NCBI GenBank assembly: GCA_015494385.1
Contig: WGBJ01000099.1
Span: 1 to 5,308 of the forward strand
Direction of reading: 5' to 3'
DNA length: 5,308 bases
From: Marinosulfonomonas sp.
GTDB taxonomy: Bacteria > Pseudomonadota > Alphaproteobacteria > Rhodobacterales > Rhodobacteraceae
Part shown: in pieces, positions 1-5,308 of the stretch
Position numbering within the stretch: position 1 is the first letter of the stretch
How the letters are laid out: every line of letters starts with the position of its first letter
Program-made: the position numbers and the translations under genes
The notes under the pieces: generated by a model
Databases searched by the model: none
What the model saw: only the letters and a program-made list of their open reading frames with translations
What the model was told of the DNA's origin: nothing

Positions 1-667
1 GGGTGCGCTCCATCTGACTTTTGACGCGGGTCTTGATCTTTTTCTCGACCTTCAGCACCGACATTTCGCCTTGCATCAGGCCGTAAATTTTCTCTAGACG
101 CTCGGCCACCGACAGGGTTTCCAAAAGCTCCTGCTTTTGGTCAACCTCGATCCCCAGATGGCCGGCCACCAGATCAGACAGCTTGTCACTCTCGACCGCA
201 TCGGCCACAGCCGACAGCGCCTCTTCGGGCACGTTTTTCTTGATCTTGGCATAGCGCTCGAATTCGGATCCGACAGAGCGCACCAGCGCCTCGACCGTGG
301 CCTCGTCGCCCAGTGTTTCTTCCAGTTCCTCGGCGTGGGCCTCGAAATAATCGGGGTTGTCCAGATAATCGGTGATGCGCACCCGCTTGCGCCCCTCGAC
401 CAGCACCTTGACGGTGCCGTCGGGCAGTTTCAGCAGTTGCAGCACATTGGCCAGAACGCCAACATTGTAAATCCCGTCCGAATCCGGATCATCCTGCGCG
501 GGATCAATCTGGCTCGACAGCAGAATCTGCTTGTCATCCACCATCACCTCTTCCAGGGCTTTGACGGATTTTTCACGGCCCACGAACAGCGGCACGATCA
601 TATGCGGGAACACCACAATATCGCGCAACGGCAGTACGGGGTAGGATGTGCTCATTTGCTCGGTCAT
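1..667 (-). CDS. lon: ATP-dependent protease Lon, N-terminal part (runs off the window)
   Basis: Lon is a cytoplasmic ATP-dependent serine protease of the AAA+ class that degrades misfolded and short-lived regulatory proteins. Only the first 222 codons are inside the window; the ATPase and the Ser/Lys protease domains lie beyond position 1. The visible part is the PUA-like substrate-binding domain, opening with the family signature PVLPLRDIVVFPHMIVPLF at residues 10-28, then VGREKS (29-34), LLKLPDGTVKVLVEG (78-92) and the start of the long helical region (about 120-222, ending KKIKTRVKSQMERT). The ATG at 667 is chosen because AAGGA sits 6 bases ahead of it; an in-frame ATG at 655 (MSTSYP) is possible but has no comparable site. 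lon is 254 bases from tgt and has its own RpoH-like promoter at 753-778, so it is probably heat-shock induced. Identification is secure; the 3' end is unseen. Confidence 0.97.
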   Translation of the reverse strand, partial: MTEQMSTSYPVLPLRDIVVFPHMIVPLFVGREKSVKALEEVMVDDKQILLSSQIDPAQDDPDSDGIYNVGVLANVLQLLKLPDGTVKVLVEGRKRVRITDYLDNPDYFEAHAEELEETLGDEATVEALVRSVGSEFERYAKIKKNVPEEALSAVADAVESDKLSDLVAGHLGIEVDQKQELLETLSVAERLEKIYGLMQGEMSVLKVEKKIKTRVKSQMERT

Positions 668-673
668 TTCTTG

Positions 674-678
674 TCCTT
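674..678 (-). promoter_or_regulatory. Ribosome binding site of lon
   Basis: AAGGA on the minus strand, 6 bases before the ATG at 667. It decides between that ATG and the in-frame ATG at 655, which is preceded only by a weak GAG. Confidence 0.7.
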
Positions 679-752
679 GTTTAGTGGCAGACAGCGACAG
701 GCCCCTGCATCATTTAGGCAACCTGTCTGTCTCCGGTCTTTGGTTTAATAAA

Positions 753-778
753 ATGGGGACGATCCGCCGAATATTCAA
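753..778 (-). promoter_or_regulatory. Putative heat-shock (RpoH/sigma-32) promoter of lon
   Basis: On the minus strand the -35 element GGTTGAA (TTGAA at 778-774) is followed after 15 bases by CCCCATTTTATT (CCCCAT at 758-753). The known enterobacterial sigma-32 consensus is CTTGAA, 13-17 bases, CCCCATnT, so both boxes and the spacing agree closely. A start about 7 bases downstream, near 746, would give a leader of roughly 75-80 bases before the lon ATG. lon is a classical member of the RpoH regulon, which supports the reading. The 8-base palindrome GAATATTC (769-776) overlaps the -35 box and may be chance. No transcription start data are available here. Confidence 0.72.
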
Positions 779-899
779 CCATTAACCTGCCATGCAGCTT
801 TGGGGCGCAATGTGCCTGTGCAATGCGGCAAGGGCAAGGCGACATTTTCCCGATAAGCCCGAAAATACCGGCAAATTCAGTAAATATCGGTGGATAAAC

Positions 900-921
900 C
901 GCGATTATGCGCGAAATCACG
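900..921 (-). terminator. Weak hairpin directly after tgt, possible terminator
   Basis: Immediately after the tgt stop codon, minus strand CGTGATT can pair with AATCGCG (7 pairs including one G-T/G-U) across an 8-base loop, followed by GTTTAT. The stem is short and the T-rich tail is only three T plus one, so it is a poor intrinsic terminator. It is listed because it is the only candidate between tgt and lon. The rest of the 668-921 spacer holds the lon promoter and leader and no credible gene. Confidence 0.28.
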
Positions 922-2049
922 CTAAAGTGGTTCAATGTCCCCTTGCGCGCGTTGCGCACGGAATTGTGATTCAAAGGCATCAAATGTGCCCGCGGCAATC
1001 GCGTCCCGCATCCCCGCCATCAATTCCTGATAATAGTGCAGATTGTGCCATGTCATCAGCATCGAGGCGATGATTTCCTGCGCCTTGAACACATGGTGCA
1101 GATAGGCACGGGAATAGCTGCGGCAAGCGGGGCATGTGCAGGCTTCGTCCAGCGGGCGGGGGTCGTCCTTGTGGCGGGCGTTTTTGATATTCAACACGCC
1201 GTGGCGGGTGAAAATCTGTCCCGTGCGGCCAGACCGCGATGGCAACACGCAATCAAACATATCAATGCCGCGTTTCACACCGCCGACCAGATCGTCGGGC
1301 TTGCCCACGCCCATCAGGTAGCGCGGCTTGTCAGCGGGCAGCATGTTGGGGGCGTAATCCAGCACCTGAAACATGGTTTCCTGCCCCTCGCCCACAGCCA
1401 GACCGCCAACGGCATAGCCCTCGAACCCGATCGCCTTCAGCGCCTCGGCGCTTTCCTCGCGCTGATCCCTGAACACGCTGCCCTGCTGGATACCGAACAG
1501 CGCGTGACCGGGCCGGTCGCCAAATGCATCACGCGAGCGGTGCGCCCACCGCATCGACATCCGCATGGATTTCAGCGCCACATCTTCGGGGGCCGGATGC
1601 GGGGTACATTCATCGAAACACATCACAATATCGCTGCCCAGCAGACGCTGGATTTCCATGCTGCGTTCGGGTGTGATTTCATGCAGGCTGCCGTCGATAT
1701 GCGATTTGAAGGTCACGCCCTGTTCCGACATTTTGCGCAGATCCGACAGGCTCATCACCTGAAAGCCACCGGAATCCGTCAGGATGGGCCGCTCCCAGTT
1801 CATGAACCTATGCAAACCACCCAGATTGGCAATCCGTTCGGCAGTGGGGCGCAACATCAGATGATAGGTGTTTCCCAGCAGAATATCCGCCCCCGTGGCG
1901 CGCACGTTTTTGGGCAGCATCGCCTTAACTGTGGCGGCAGTGCCGACCGGCATAAAGGCCGGCGTGCGGATGTCGCCGCGCGGGGTGTGGATGATACCGG
2001 TGCGGGCCTTGCCGTCGGTGCTGTGCAGGTCAAAGGAAAACTGTGTCAT
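922..2049 (-). CDS. tgt: Queuine tRNA-ribosyltransferase (tRNA-guanine transglycosylase)
   Basis: Tgt exchanges guanine 34 in the anticodon of tRNA-Asp, -Asn, -His and -Tyr for preQ1, the committed step of queuosine modification in bacteria. The protein is 375 residues, the usual bacterial length. Visible motifs: LLGNTYHL (57-64), TDSGGFQ with Asp92 as the expected general acid/base, CFDEC (144-148) and GIQQG (186-190) of the base-binding pocket, GLAVGE (216-221), and MFDCVLP with Asp266 as the expected nucleophile. The structural zinc site is complete: Cys304, Cys306, Cys309 and His335, with the same 26-residue C-to-H spacing as in the Zymomonas enzyme. The start is the ATG at 2049 ([10 protein letters not shown]), matching the family N-terminus, with AGG 5 bases upstream; an in-frame TTG at 2067 would only add six untypical residues. 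It lies 39 bases after phhB, so co-transcription is likely. No queA is visible. The gene appears intact. Confidence 0.97.
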   Translation of the reverse strand: MTQFSFDLHSTDGKARTGIIHTPRGDIRTPAFMPVGTAATVKAMLPKNVRATGADILLGNTYHLMLRPTAERIANLGGLHRFMNWERPILTDSGGFQVMSLSDLRKMSEQGVTFKSHIDGSLHEITPERSMEIQRLLGSDIVMCFDECTPHPAPEDVALKSMRMSMRWAHRSRDAFGDRPGHALFGIQQGSVFRDQREESAEALKAIGFEGYAVGGLAVGEGQETMFQVLDYAPNMLPADKPRYLMGVGKPDDLVGGVKRGIDMFDCVLPSRSGRTGQIFTRHGVLNIKNARHKDDPRPLDEACTCPACRSYSRAYLHHVFKAQEIIASMLMTWHNLHYYQELMAGMRDAIAAGTFDAFESQFRAQRAQGDIEPL

Positions 2050-2088
2050 GCGCGCCTGATACGCCAAAGACGCGGGGCTTGCAAACCT

Positions 2089-2433
2089 CTAACCAAGTGC
2101 CAGAATCCGGTCGAATTTGGCAGCACAGATGAAATCGTTTTCGGTCAGCCCGTGCACCACATGGGTGGTGAATTCCACCTCGCAATAGCCCCAGCCAAAG
2201 CGGATGTCGGGGTGGTGCCCTTCCTGTTCACCCAGCCATGCGGCCACATTGGCGCAGTGGTGCGCGGCGTTGAACCCTTTGACCGTGACACGCCGCACCA
2301 GCCAGCGCCCCTCTTTGGCCAGTTTCCAGCCCTCGTGCAACTGCCCCATTTTATCGGCCACTTCGGCCTCGGACAGCACCGGCATCCCGCCGTGGCAGGC
2401 AATACAGGTCTTGCCACTCAGATCATCGCTCAT
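2089..2433 (-). CDS. phhB: Pterin-4a-carbinolamine dehydratase (4a-hydroxytetrahydrobiopterin dehydratase)
   Basis: This cytoplasmic enzyme dehydrates 4a-hydroxytetrahydropterin, recycling the cofactor of aromatic amino acid hydroxylases such as phenylalanine hydroxylase. The 114-residue protein is family-sized. It carries the catalytic EGHHP motif (His73, His74, Pro75), the following WGYCEVEFTTH with His91, and GLTENDF with Asp100. The N-terminal CIACHGG (10-16) is the CxxC segment seen in many proteobacterial PhhB proteins, such as that of Pseudomonas aeruginosa. The ATG at 2433 is chosen because GAGGAG lies 6 bases before it; the extension to 2463 would overlap the channel gene. The gene begins 10 bases after the channel stop. 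No phenylalanine hydroxylase (phhA) is in the window, so the partner enzyme is unknown; in some bacteria without such hydroxylases this family has been tied to molybdenum cofactor metabolism, which the sequence cannot decide. Confidence 0.93.
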   Translation of the reverse strand: MSDDLSGKTCIACHGGMPVLSEAEVADKMGQLHEGWKLAKEGRWLVRRVTVKGFNAAHHCANVAAWLGEQEGHHPDIRFGWGYCEVEFTTHVVHGLTENDFICAAKFDRILALG

Positions 2434-2439
2434 GTTCGT

Positions 2440-2445
2440 CTCCTC
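2440..2445 (-). promoter_or_regulatory. Ribosome binding site of phhB overlapping the upstream stop codon
   Basis: GAGGAG on the minus strand with a 6-base spacer to the phhB ATG at 2433. Its first bases lie within the TGA stop (2446-2444) of the channel gene, an arrangement that favours translational coupling. It fixes the phhB start. Confidence 0.75.
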
Positions 2446-3543
2446 AATTCGGGGCGCGGCCAAACCATTTCAGATATAGCCGGTCATATCCGCCCTGTTC
2501 GGACAGTTGCAGCAACACCTGATTGACCGGCTCGCGCCATTTCGAGCCTTCGGGAAAGACAATCCCGTATGCTTCACGCTGAAACACCGGCCCGGTCAGG
2601 CGCACCTTGTCCTGTCCTTCGCCGTTTGCATAGTGGCTTAGCACCGGAAAGTCATAGACCACGGCCGCGACCTGACCCGCCTCCAGTGCGCTGTAAGCCT
2701 GATCGATCGTATCAACCGCCCTGATCTGCACGGCGGGCAAATGCTGTAAATAGGCCTCGCTGGTGGAGCCTTTCACGGTTGCAACCCGTTTGCCGCCCAG
2801 ATCCTCGGGCCCGCGGATTTCCCCTTCCAGACGCGAAACCGTCATCGATGAGGAAATCGTCGCGGTGAACCAGGCAAAGGCGACATATCCGAATACGATC
2901 AGCACCAGCGCGATCACCTTGCCGGGATGCGATTTCGGGGTTTTGTCGCCATAGCCAACGGTCGAAATCGTGACCATCGTCCAGTATACCCGTCCCACAG
3001 CCCCATCGGGTAATTGCGTGTAAATTCGGGGTTCTTGCGCCGCTCGACCAGCCACATGATATGCGCCGTGCCCAGCACCAGAATGGCCAGCGCCAACAGG
3101 GCAAAGCGAAAACTTTGCGAGGCAAACATGCCCTTGATCACCGACAGCGCCTTGGCGACCATGCCCATATCATCGCCGGGCACCAGAATCTGCAGACCCG
3201 AGCGAAAGAAAGGGTGGGAAAAATCCATCCGCTGTTCACGATCCGCCGTGATCGTCACAGCCGCAACGGCAACATCCCCCTTGCCGGTTTCAATCGCCTG
3301 CAACAGTTCGGTGACATTGGGCAGCACAGTCATATCGCTTTGCACGCCCAGTTGCTTTTCAACCATCTGCCACAGATCAATACTGAACCCGCTCAGGCTG
3401 CCATCAGCGTTTTCAATCACAAAGGGCGGGATCGGTTTGACCAGCACGCGCAGCGGCGCATCATCGGTTGTTTGCGCAAAACCTTGCACGCCCAACAGAC
3501 ACAGCAACCCTACGGCCAGAAGTCGTTTTAACATTTGATACAT
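2444..3543 (-). pseudogene. GluR0-like amino-acid-gated K+ channel (substrate-binding lobes split by a pore), frameshifted
   Basis: The gene encodes a prokaryotic ionotropic glutamate receptor-type protein, but a one-base deletion splits it. Frame one (3543 to about 2989): signal peptide (residues 1-23, cleavage likely after GFA), first solute-binding lobe (about 30-122, ITADREQRMDFSHPFF with Arg102 in the ligand carboxylate position), first membrane helix (about 146-166) and the pore approach MGLWDG. Frame two (to 2444): YWTMVTISTVGYGD with the canonical K+ filter TVGYGD, second membrane helix (about 209-232), then the second lobe with GST (259-261) and Asp298 in VVYDF, positions that contact amino acid ligands in the family. 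Adding one G to the GGG opposite 2989-2991 restores LWDGVYWTMVT and a 366-residue protein. As given, frame one ends at 2914 with a 24-residue foreign tail, so no pore forms. Start at 3543 follows AGGGGGGG; an ATG at 3534 is the alternative. A sequencing error or recent mutation are both possible. Confidence 0.87.
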
Positions 3544-3559
3544 CGCATCCCCCCCTGCA

Positions 3560-3590
3560 ACCCTAGCCCAGAGCATGCGATTTTGTCCAA
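3560..3590 (-). promoter_or_regulatory. Possible sigma-70 type promoter before the channel gene
   Basis: In the 77-base spacer after murD the minus strand has TTGGAC (3590-3585) and, after 19 bases, TAGGGT (3565-3560). CTAGG-type -10 boxes are common in this bacterial group, but the spacing is long. A start near 3553 would fall inside the purine-rich ribosome binding site and leave a very short leader. Read-through from murD is an equally good explanation for expression. Confidence 0.3.
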
Positions 3591-3620
3591 AACTTATTGA
3601 TAAAGCGCGAATATCCGCCG

Positions 3621-5024
3621 TTAACCGTCTATCAGTGCGGCGACAATGGCGGTGAAATCATCACCGCGATGCTCGAAGCTTTTGTATTGGTCAAAGCTGG
3701 CGGCGGCGGGGGCCAGCAGCACGGTGTCGCCCTCTTCGGCGTCCTTGCTGGCGGCGGCAACCGCGCGCTCCATCGTTTCGCAAATCTGGTATGGGGTGTC
3801 GCCCAACTGCCCCGCGAATTCATCGGCCGAGGCACCAATCAGATAGGCTTTGCGCACATTGCCCAAATGCGGTGCAAGGCTGGCAATGCCGCCGGTTTTG
3901 CCCTGCCCGCCTGCAATCCAGCGGATATTCTGGAAGGCCAGTAACGCCTTTTCGGCAGCATCCACATTGGTCGCCTTGCTGTCGTTCACATAGGTCACGC
4001 CGTTGGCCACGCCAACAATCTGGCTGCGATGGGCCAGCCCACCGAATGAATGAAACGCGGCTTCAATCACCTTGGGCGCGATGCCCAATGTGCGCACAGC
4101 GGCATAGGCGGCACAGGCATTCTGATGGTTATGCGCACCGGGCAAGCCTTTGATCTTGCGCAAATCTATCGACCCCATTTGCCGCCCTTTTCGGTATTCC
4201 GACAAAAACCCCTTGCGGGCGAACACCGCCCAGCCGGGGCCAGTCAGCTTGGCATCCACCGAAATGCGGATCACGCGGTCATCCGCTGGTCCTTCGGACA
4301 TTTGATTGGCCAAAAAGCGGCCCTCGTTTTCATCCACCCCTATCACCGCGCGGTCCGGTCCGCCCTCGGCAAACAGGCGGCGTTTGGCGGCGAAATAGCC
4401 ACCAATGCCGCCGTGCCGGTCCAGATGATCCGGCGACAGGTTGGTGAACACCGCCACATCAGGGGTGAGTGAGCGGGCCAGTTCGGTCTGATAGCTGGAC
4501 AGCTCCAGCACCACGACTTCGCCGTCATGAGCGGGATCAATATCCAGCACCCCGCGGCCGATGTTACCGGCCAATTGGGTCGGGCGTTTGGCGTGGGTCA
4601 GAACGTGATGGATCAGCGCGGCGGTGGTGGATTTGCCGTTGCTGCCGGTGATGGCGATCACGCGGGGGGCAACGTCGAAACCGTCCCACTCGTAGGTCGC
4701 GAAAGACCGGAAGAACAGCCCGATATCATTATCAATCGGCACACCGGCGGCGGTGGCATTGCGCACCACGGGGTTTGGCTCGGGGTAAAGATGCGGGATT
4801 CCGGGGGAGACGATCAGGGTTGCAATGTCCTCCCACACGCCGGCCTTGCGCAGGTCGGTCGCCGGATAGCCCTGTTTTTCAGCGGCATCGCGAGCGGCCT
4901 CGTTGTCGTCCCAGACCACAGGGGTCGCCCCGCCCGCCTCAAGCGCCACGGCGGTCGCAAGGCCACTGCGGCCAAGGCCCAGAACGGCCACTTTCTTACC
5001 TGCAAATCCTTGAACGGGGATCAT
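3621..5024 (-). CDS. murD: UDP-N-acetylmuramoyl-L-alanine--D-glutamate ligase
   Basis: MurD adds D-glutamate to UDP-MurNAc-L-Ala with ATP in the cytoplasm, the second amino acid addition in peptidoglycan precursor synthesis. The 467-residue protein is somewhat longer than the E. coli enzyme (438). Domain 1 is a Rossmann-like UDP-binding fold beginning [10 protein letters not shown] (12-21). Domain 2 is the Mur ligase ATPase with P-loop TGSNGKSTT (126-134), GNIG (153-156), ELSSYQ (174-179), [10 protein letters not shown] (195-204) and Lys214 in AAKRRLF, the expected carbamoylated lysine. GAHNHQN (296-302) leads into domain 3, with AHRSQ (331-335), NDSKATN (347-353) and the C-terminal [17 protein letters not shown] block (438-454). 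The ATG at 5024 ([11 protein letters not shown]) is chosen for its AAAGGG 6 bases upstream and the family N-terminus; the in-frame extension to 5081 has no family resemblance. It follows mraY by 106 bases, as in the dcw cluster. All key motifs are intact. Confidence 0.97.
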   Translation of the reverse strand: MIPVQGFAGKKVAVLGLGRSGLATAVALEAGGATPVVWDDNEAARDAAEKQGYPATDLRKAGVWEDIATLIVSPGIPHLYPEPNPVVRNATAAGVPIDNDIGLFFRSFATYEWDGFDVAPRVIAITGSNGKSTTAALIHHVLTHAKRPTQLAGNIGRGVLDIDPAHDGEVVVLELSSYQTELARSLTPDVAVFTNLSPDHLDRHGGIGGYFAAKRRLFAEGGPDRAVIGVDENEGRFLANQMSEGPADDRVIRISVDAKLTGPGWAVFARKGFLSEYRKGRQMGSIDLRKIKGLPGAHNHQNACAAYAAVRTLGIAPKVIEAAFHSFGGLAHRSQIVGVANGVTYVNDSKATNVDAAEKALLAFQNIRWIAGGQGKTGGIASLAPHLGNVRKAYLIGASADEFAGQLGDTPYQICETMERAVAAASKDAEEGDTVLLAPAAASFDQYKSFEHRGDDFTAIVAALIDG

Positions 5025-5030
5025 GTGCTG

Positions 5031-5036
5031 CCCTTT
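5031..5036 (-). promoter_or_regulatory. Ribosome binding site of murD
   Basis: AAAGGG on the minus strand, 6 bases before the ATG at 5024. It supports that start over longer in-frame extensions. Confidence 0.6.
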
Positions 5037-5101
5037 TATCCTTGCCTGCCCCTGTTTAGGCCGCGGCGGGGCCATTGGCAAACCCTCTGTGCAGCCCGTA
5101 G

Positions 5102-5119
5102 GGCGGGGTTCACCCCGCC
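5102..5119. repeat. Perfect GC-rich inverted repeat between mraY and murD, probable extragenic palindrome
   Basis: GGCGGGG and CCCCGCC form a perfect 7-base-pair stem around a TTCA loop (TGAA on the minus strand), 11 bases beyond the mraY stop. There is no T-tract on either side, so it is not a standard terminator. The wider + strand string GTAGGGCGGGGTTCACCCCGCC resembles short palindromic units scattered between genes in many proteobacteria; that it is a repeat family member is inference from a single copy. In RNA it could slow polymerase or protect the mraY transcript end. The remainder of the 5025-5130 spacer shows no gene. Confidence 0.6.
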
Positions 5120-5130
5120 GGACACACGCC

Positions 5131-5308
5131 TTAACGCACCTTCAATGTCGCCAGCCCGATCAATGCTAACACCAGCGAGATAATCCAGAACCGGATCACG
5201 ATCTGCGGCTCGGCCCAGCCCTTTTTCTCGTAGTGGTGATGGATCGGCGCCATCAGGAACACCCGCTTGCCGGTGCGTTTGAAATAGAGCACCTGAATGA
5301 TCACTGAC
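5131..5308 (-). CDS. mraY: Phospho-N-acetylmuramoyl-pentapeptide-transferase, C-terminal part (runs off the window)
   Basis: MraY is the integral inner-membrane enzyme that transfers phospho-MurNAc-pentapeptide from UDP to undecaprenyl phosphate, making lipid I. Only the last 58 residues are present. They begin with part of a membrane helix and KRTGKRVF, then the diagnostic cytoplasmic loop [19 protein letters not shown] (window residues 19-37) with the triple histidine of the active-site region, and finish with the final membrane helix [17 protein letters not shown] followed by KVR and a TAA stop. This exact C-terminal layout is typical of MraY. It lies directly upstream of murD in the direction of transcription, so it is part of the cell wall/division gene cluster. 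The 5' part is outside the window; nothing suggests damage in the visible part. Confidence 0.96.
   Translation of the reverse strand, partial: SVIIQVLYFKRTGKRVFLMAPIHHHYEKKGWAEPQIVIRFWIISLVLALIGLATLKVR

Noticed and set aside
137..748. 203-codon + strand open frame opposite the lon 5' region
   Set aside because: It is a mirror of the Lon N-terminal coding sequence and runs through the lon promoter and leader. Its His/Gln/Arg-rich composition is typical of a shadow frame.
714..998. 94-codon minus-strand frame overlapping the end of tgt and the tgt-lon spacer
   Set aside because: It overlaps the conserved tgt 3' end in another frame and covers the RpoH-like promoter. No homology or ribosome binding site supports it.
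2389..2406. CIACH (CxxCH) in PhhB as a possible c-type heme attachment site
   Set aside because: The protein has no signal peptide and a CxxC near the N-terminus is normal in proteobacterial PhhB proteins; the following histidine is coincidental.
1036..2526. 496-codon open frame on the + strand opposite tgt, phhB and the channel end
   Set aside because: It is antisense to well-identified genes, shows no recognisable domain and no family-like segment, and long antisense open frames are expected in GC-rich codon-biased DNA.
2985..2996. Programmed -1 frameshift as the explanation for the split channel gene
   Set aside because: There is no X-XXY-YYZ slippery heptamer and no obvious downstream stimulatory structure; simple deletion of one G explains the data better, though recoding is not strictly excluded.
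5102..5119. Rho-independent terminator after mraY
   Set aside because: The hairpin is strong but is followed by CTACGGGC rather than a T-tract, and murD downstream is expected to share the transcript.
4527..5183. 218-codon + strand frame opposite the murD 5' end and the mraY-murD spacer
   Set aside because: It is antisense to murD and the mraY 3' end, with no domain signature.

Overview
The window is high-GC alphaproteobacterial DNA, most likely from the Rhodobacterales (Roseobacter/Rhodobacter group). This rests on the recognisable sequence style of the Lon, Tgt, MurD and MraY proteins and on codon use rich in G/C third positions. The genus cannot be fixed from the window. All genes lie on the minus strand and are packed tightly. 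Read in the direction of transcription (high to low coordinate) the order is mraY (3' end only), murD, a gene for a GluR0-like amino-acid-gated K+ channel that carries a frameshift, phhB, tgt and lon (5' end only).

Region by region: 5131-5308 is the last 58 codons of mraY. 5025-5130 is a short spacer with a perfect GC-rich hairpin that looks like a dispersed extragenic palindrome. 3621-5024 is murD. 3544-3620 is a spacer with a possible promoter. 2444-3543 is the channel gene, broken by a one-base deletion just before its selectivity filter. 2089-2433 is phhB, whose ribosome binding site overlaps the channel stop codon. 922-2049 is tgt. 668-921 is a non-coding spacer with a weak hairpin after tgt and a strong match to a heat-shock (RpoH) promoter for lon. 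1-667 encodes the N-terminal 222 residues of Lon protease.

mraY and murD are consecutive steps of peptidoglycan precursor synthesis and belong to the division/cell wall (dcw) cluster. The usual next gene, ftsW, is not seen; the channel, phhB, tgt and lon follow instead, so the cluster is interrupted here. Those four genes do not form one obvious pathway: amino-acid sensing ion channel, pterin recycling, tRNA queuosine modification and protein quality control. The channel and phhB are close enough to be co-transcribed and translationally coupled. lon appears to have its own stress promoter.

The points most worth a second look are the frameshifted glutamate-receptor-type channel, which keeps its ligand-contact residues and K+ filter on both sides of the lesion, and the RpoH-type promoter of lon. 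I see no mobile element, CRISPR array, tRNA or rRNA, and no clear sign of a wholly new system.
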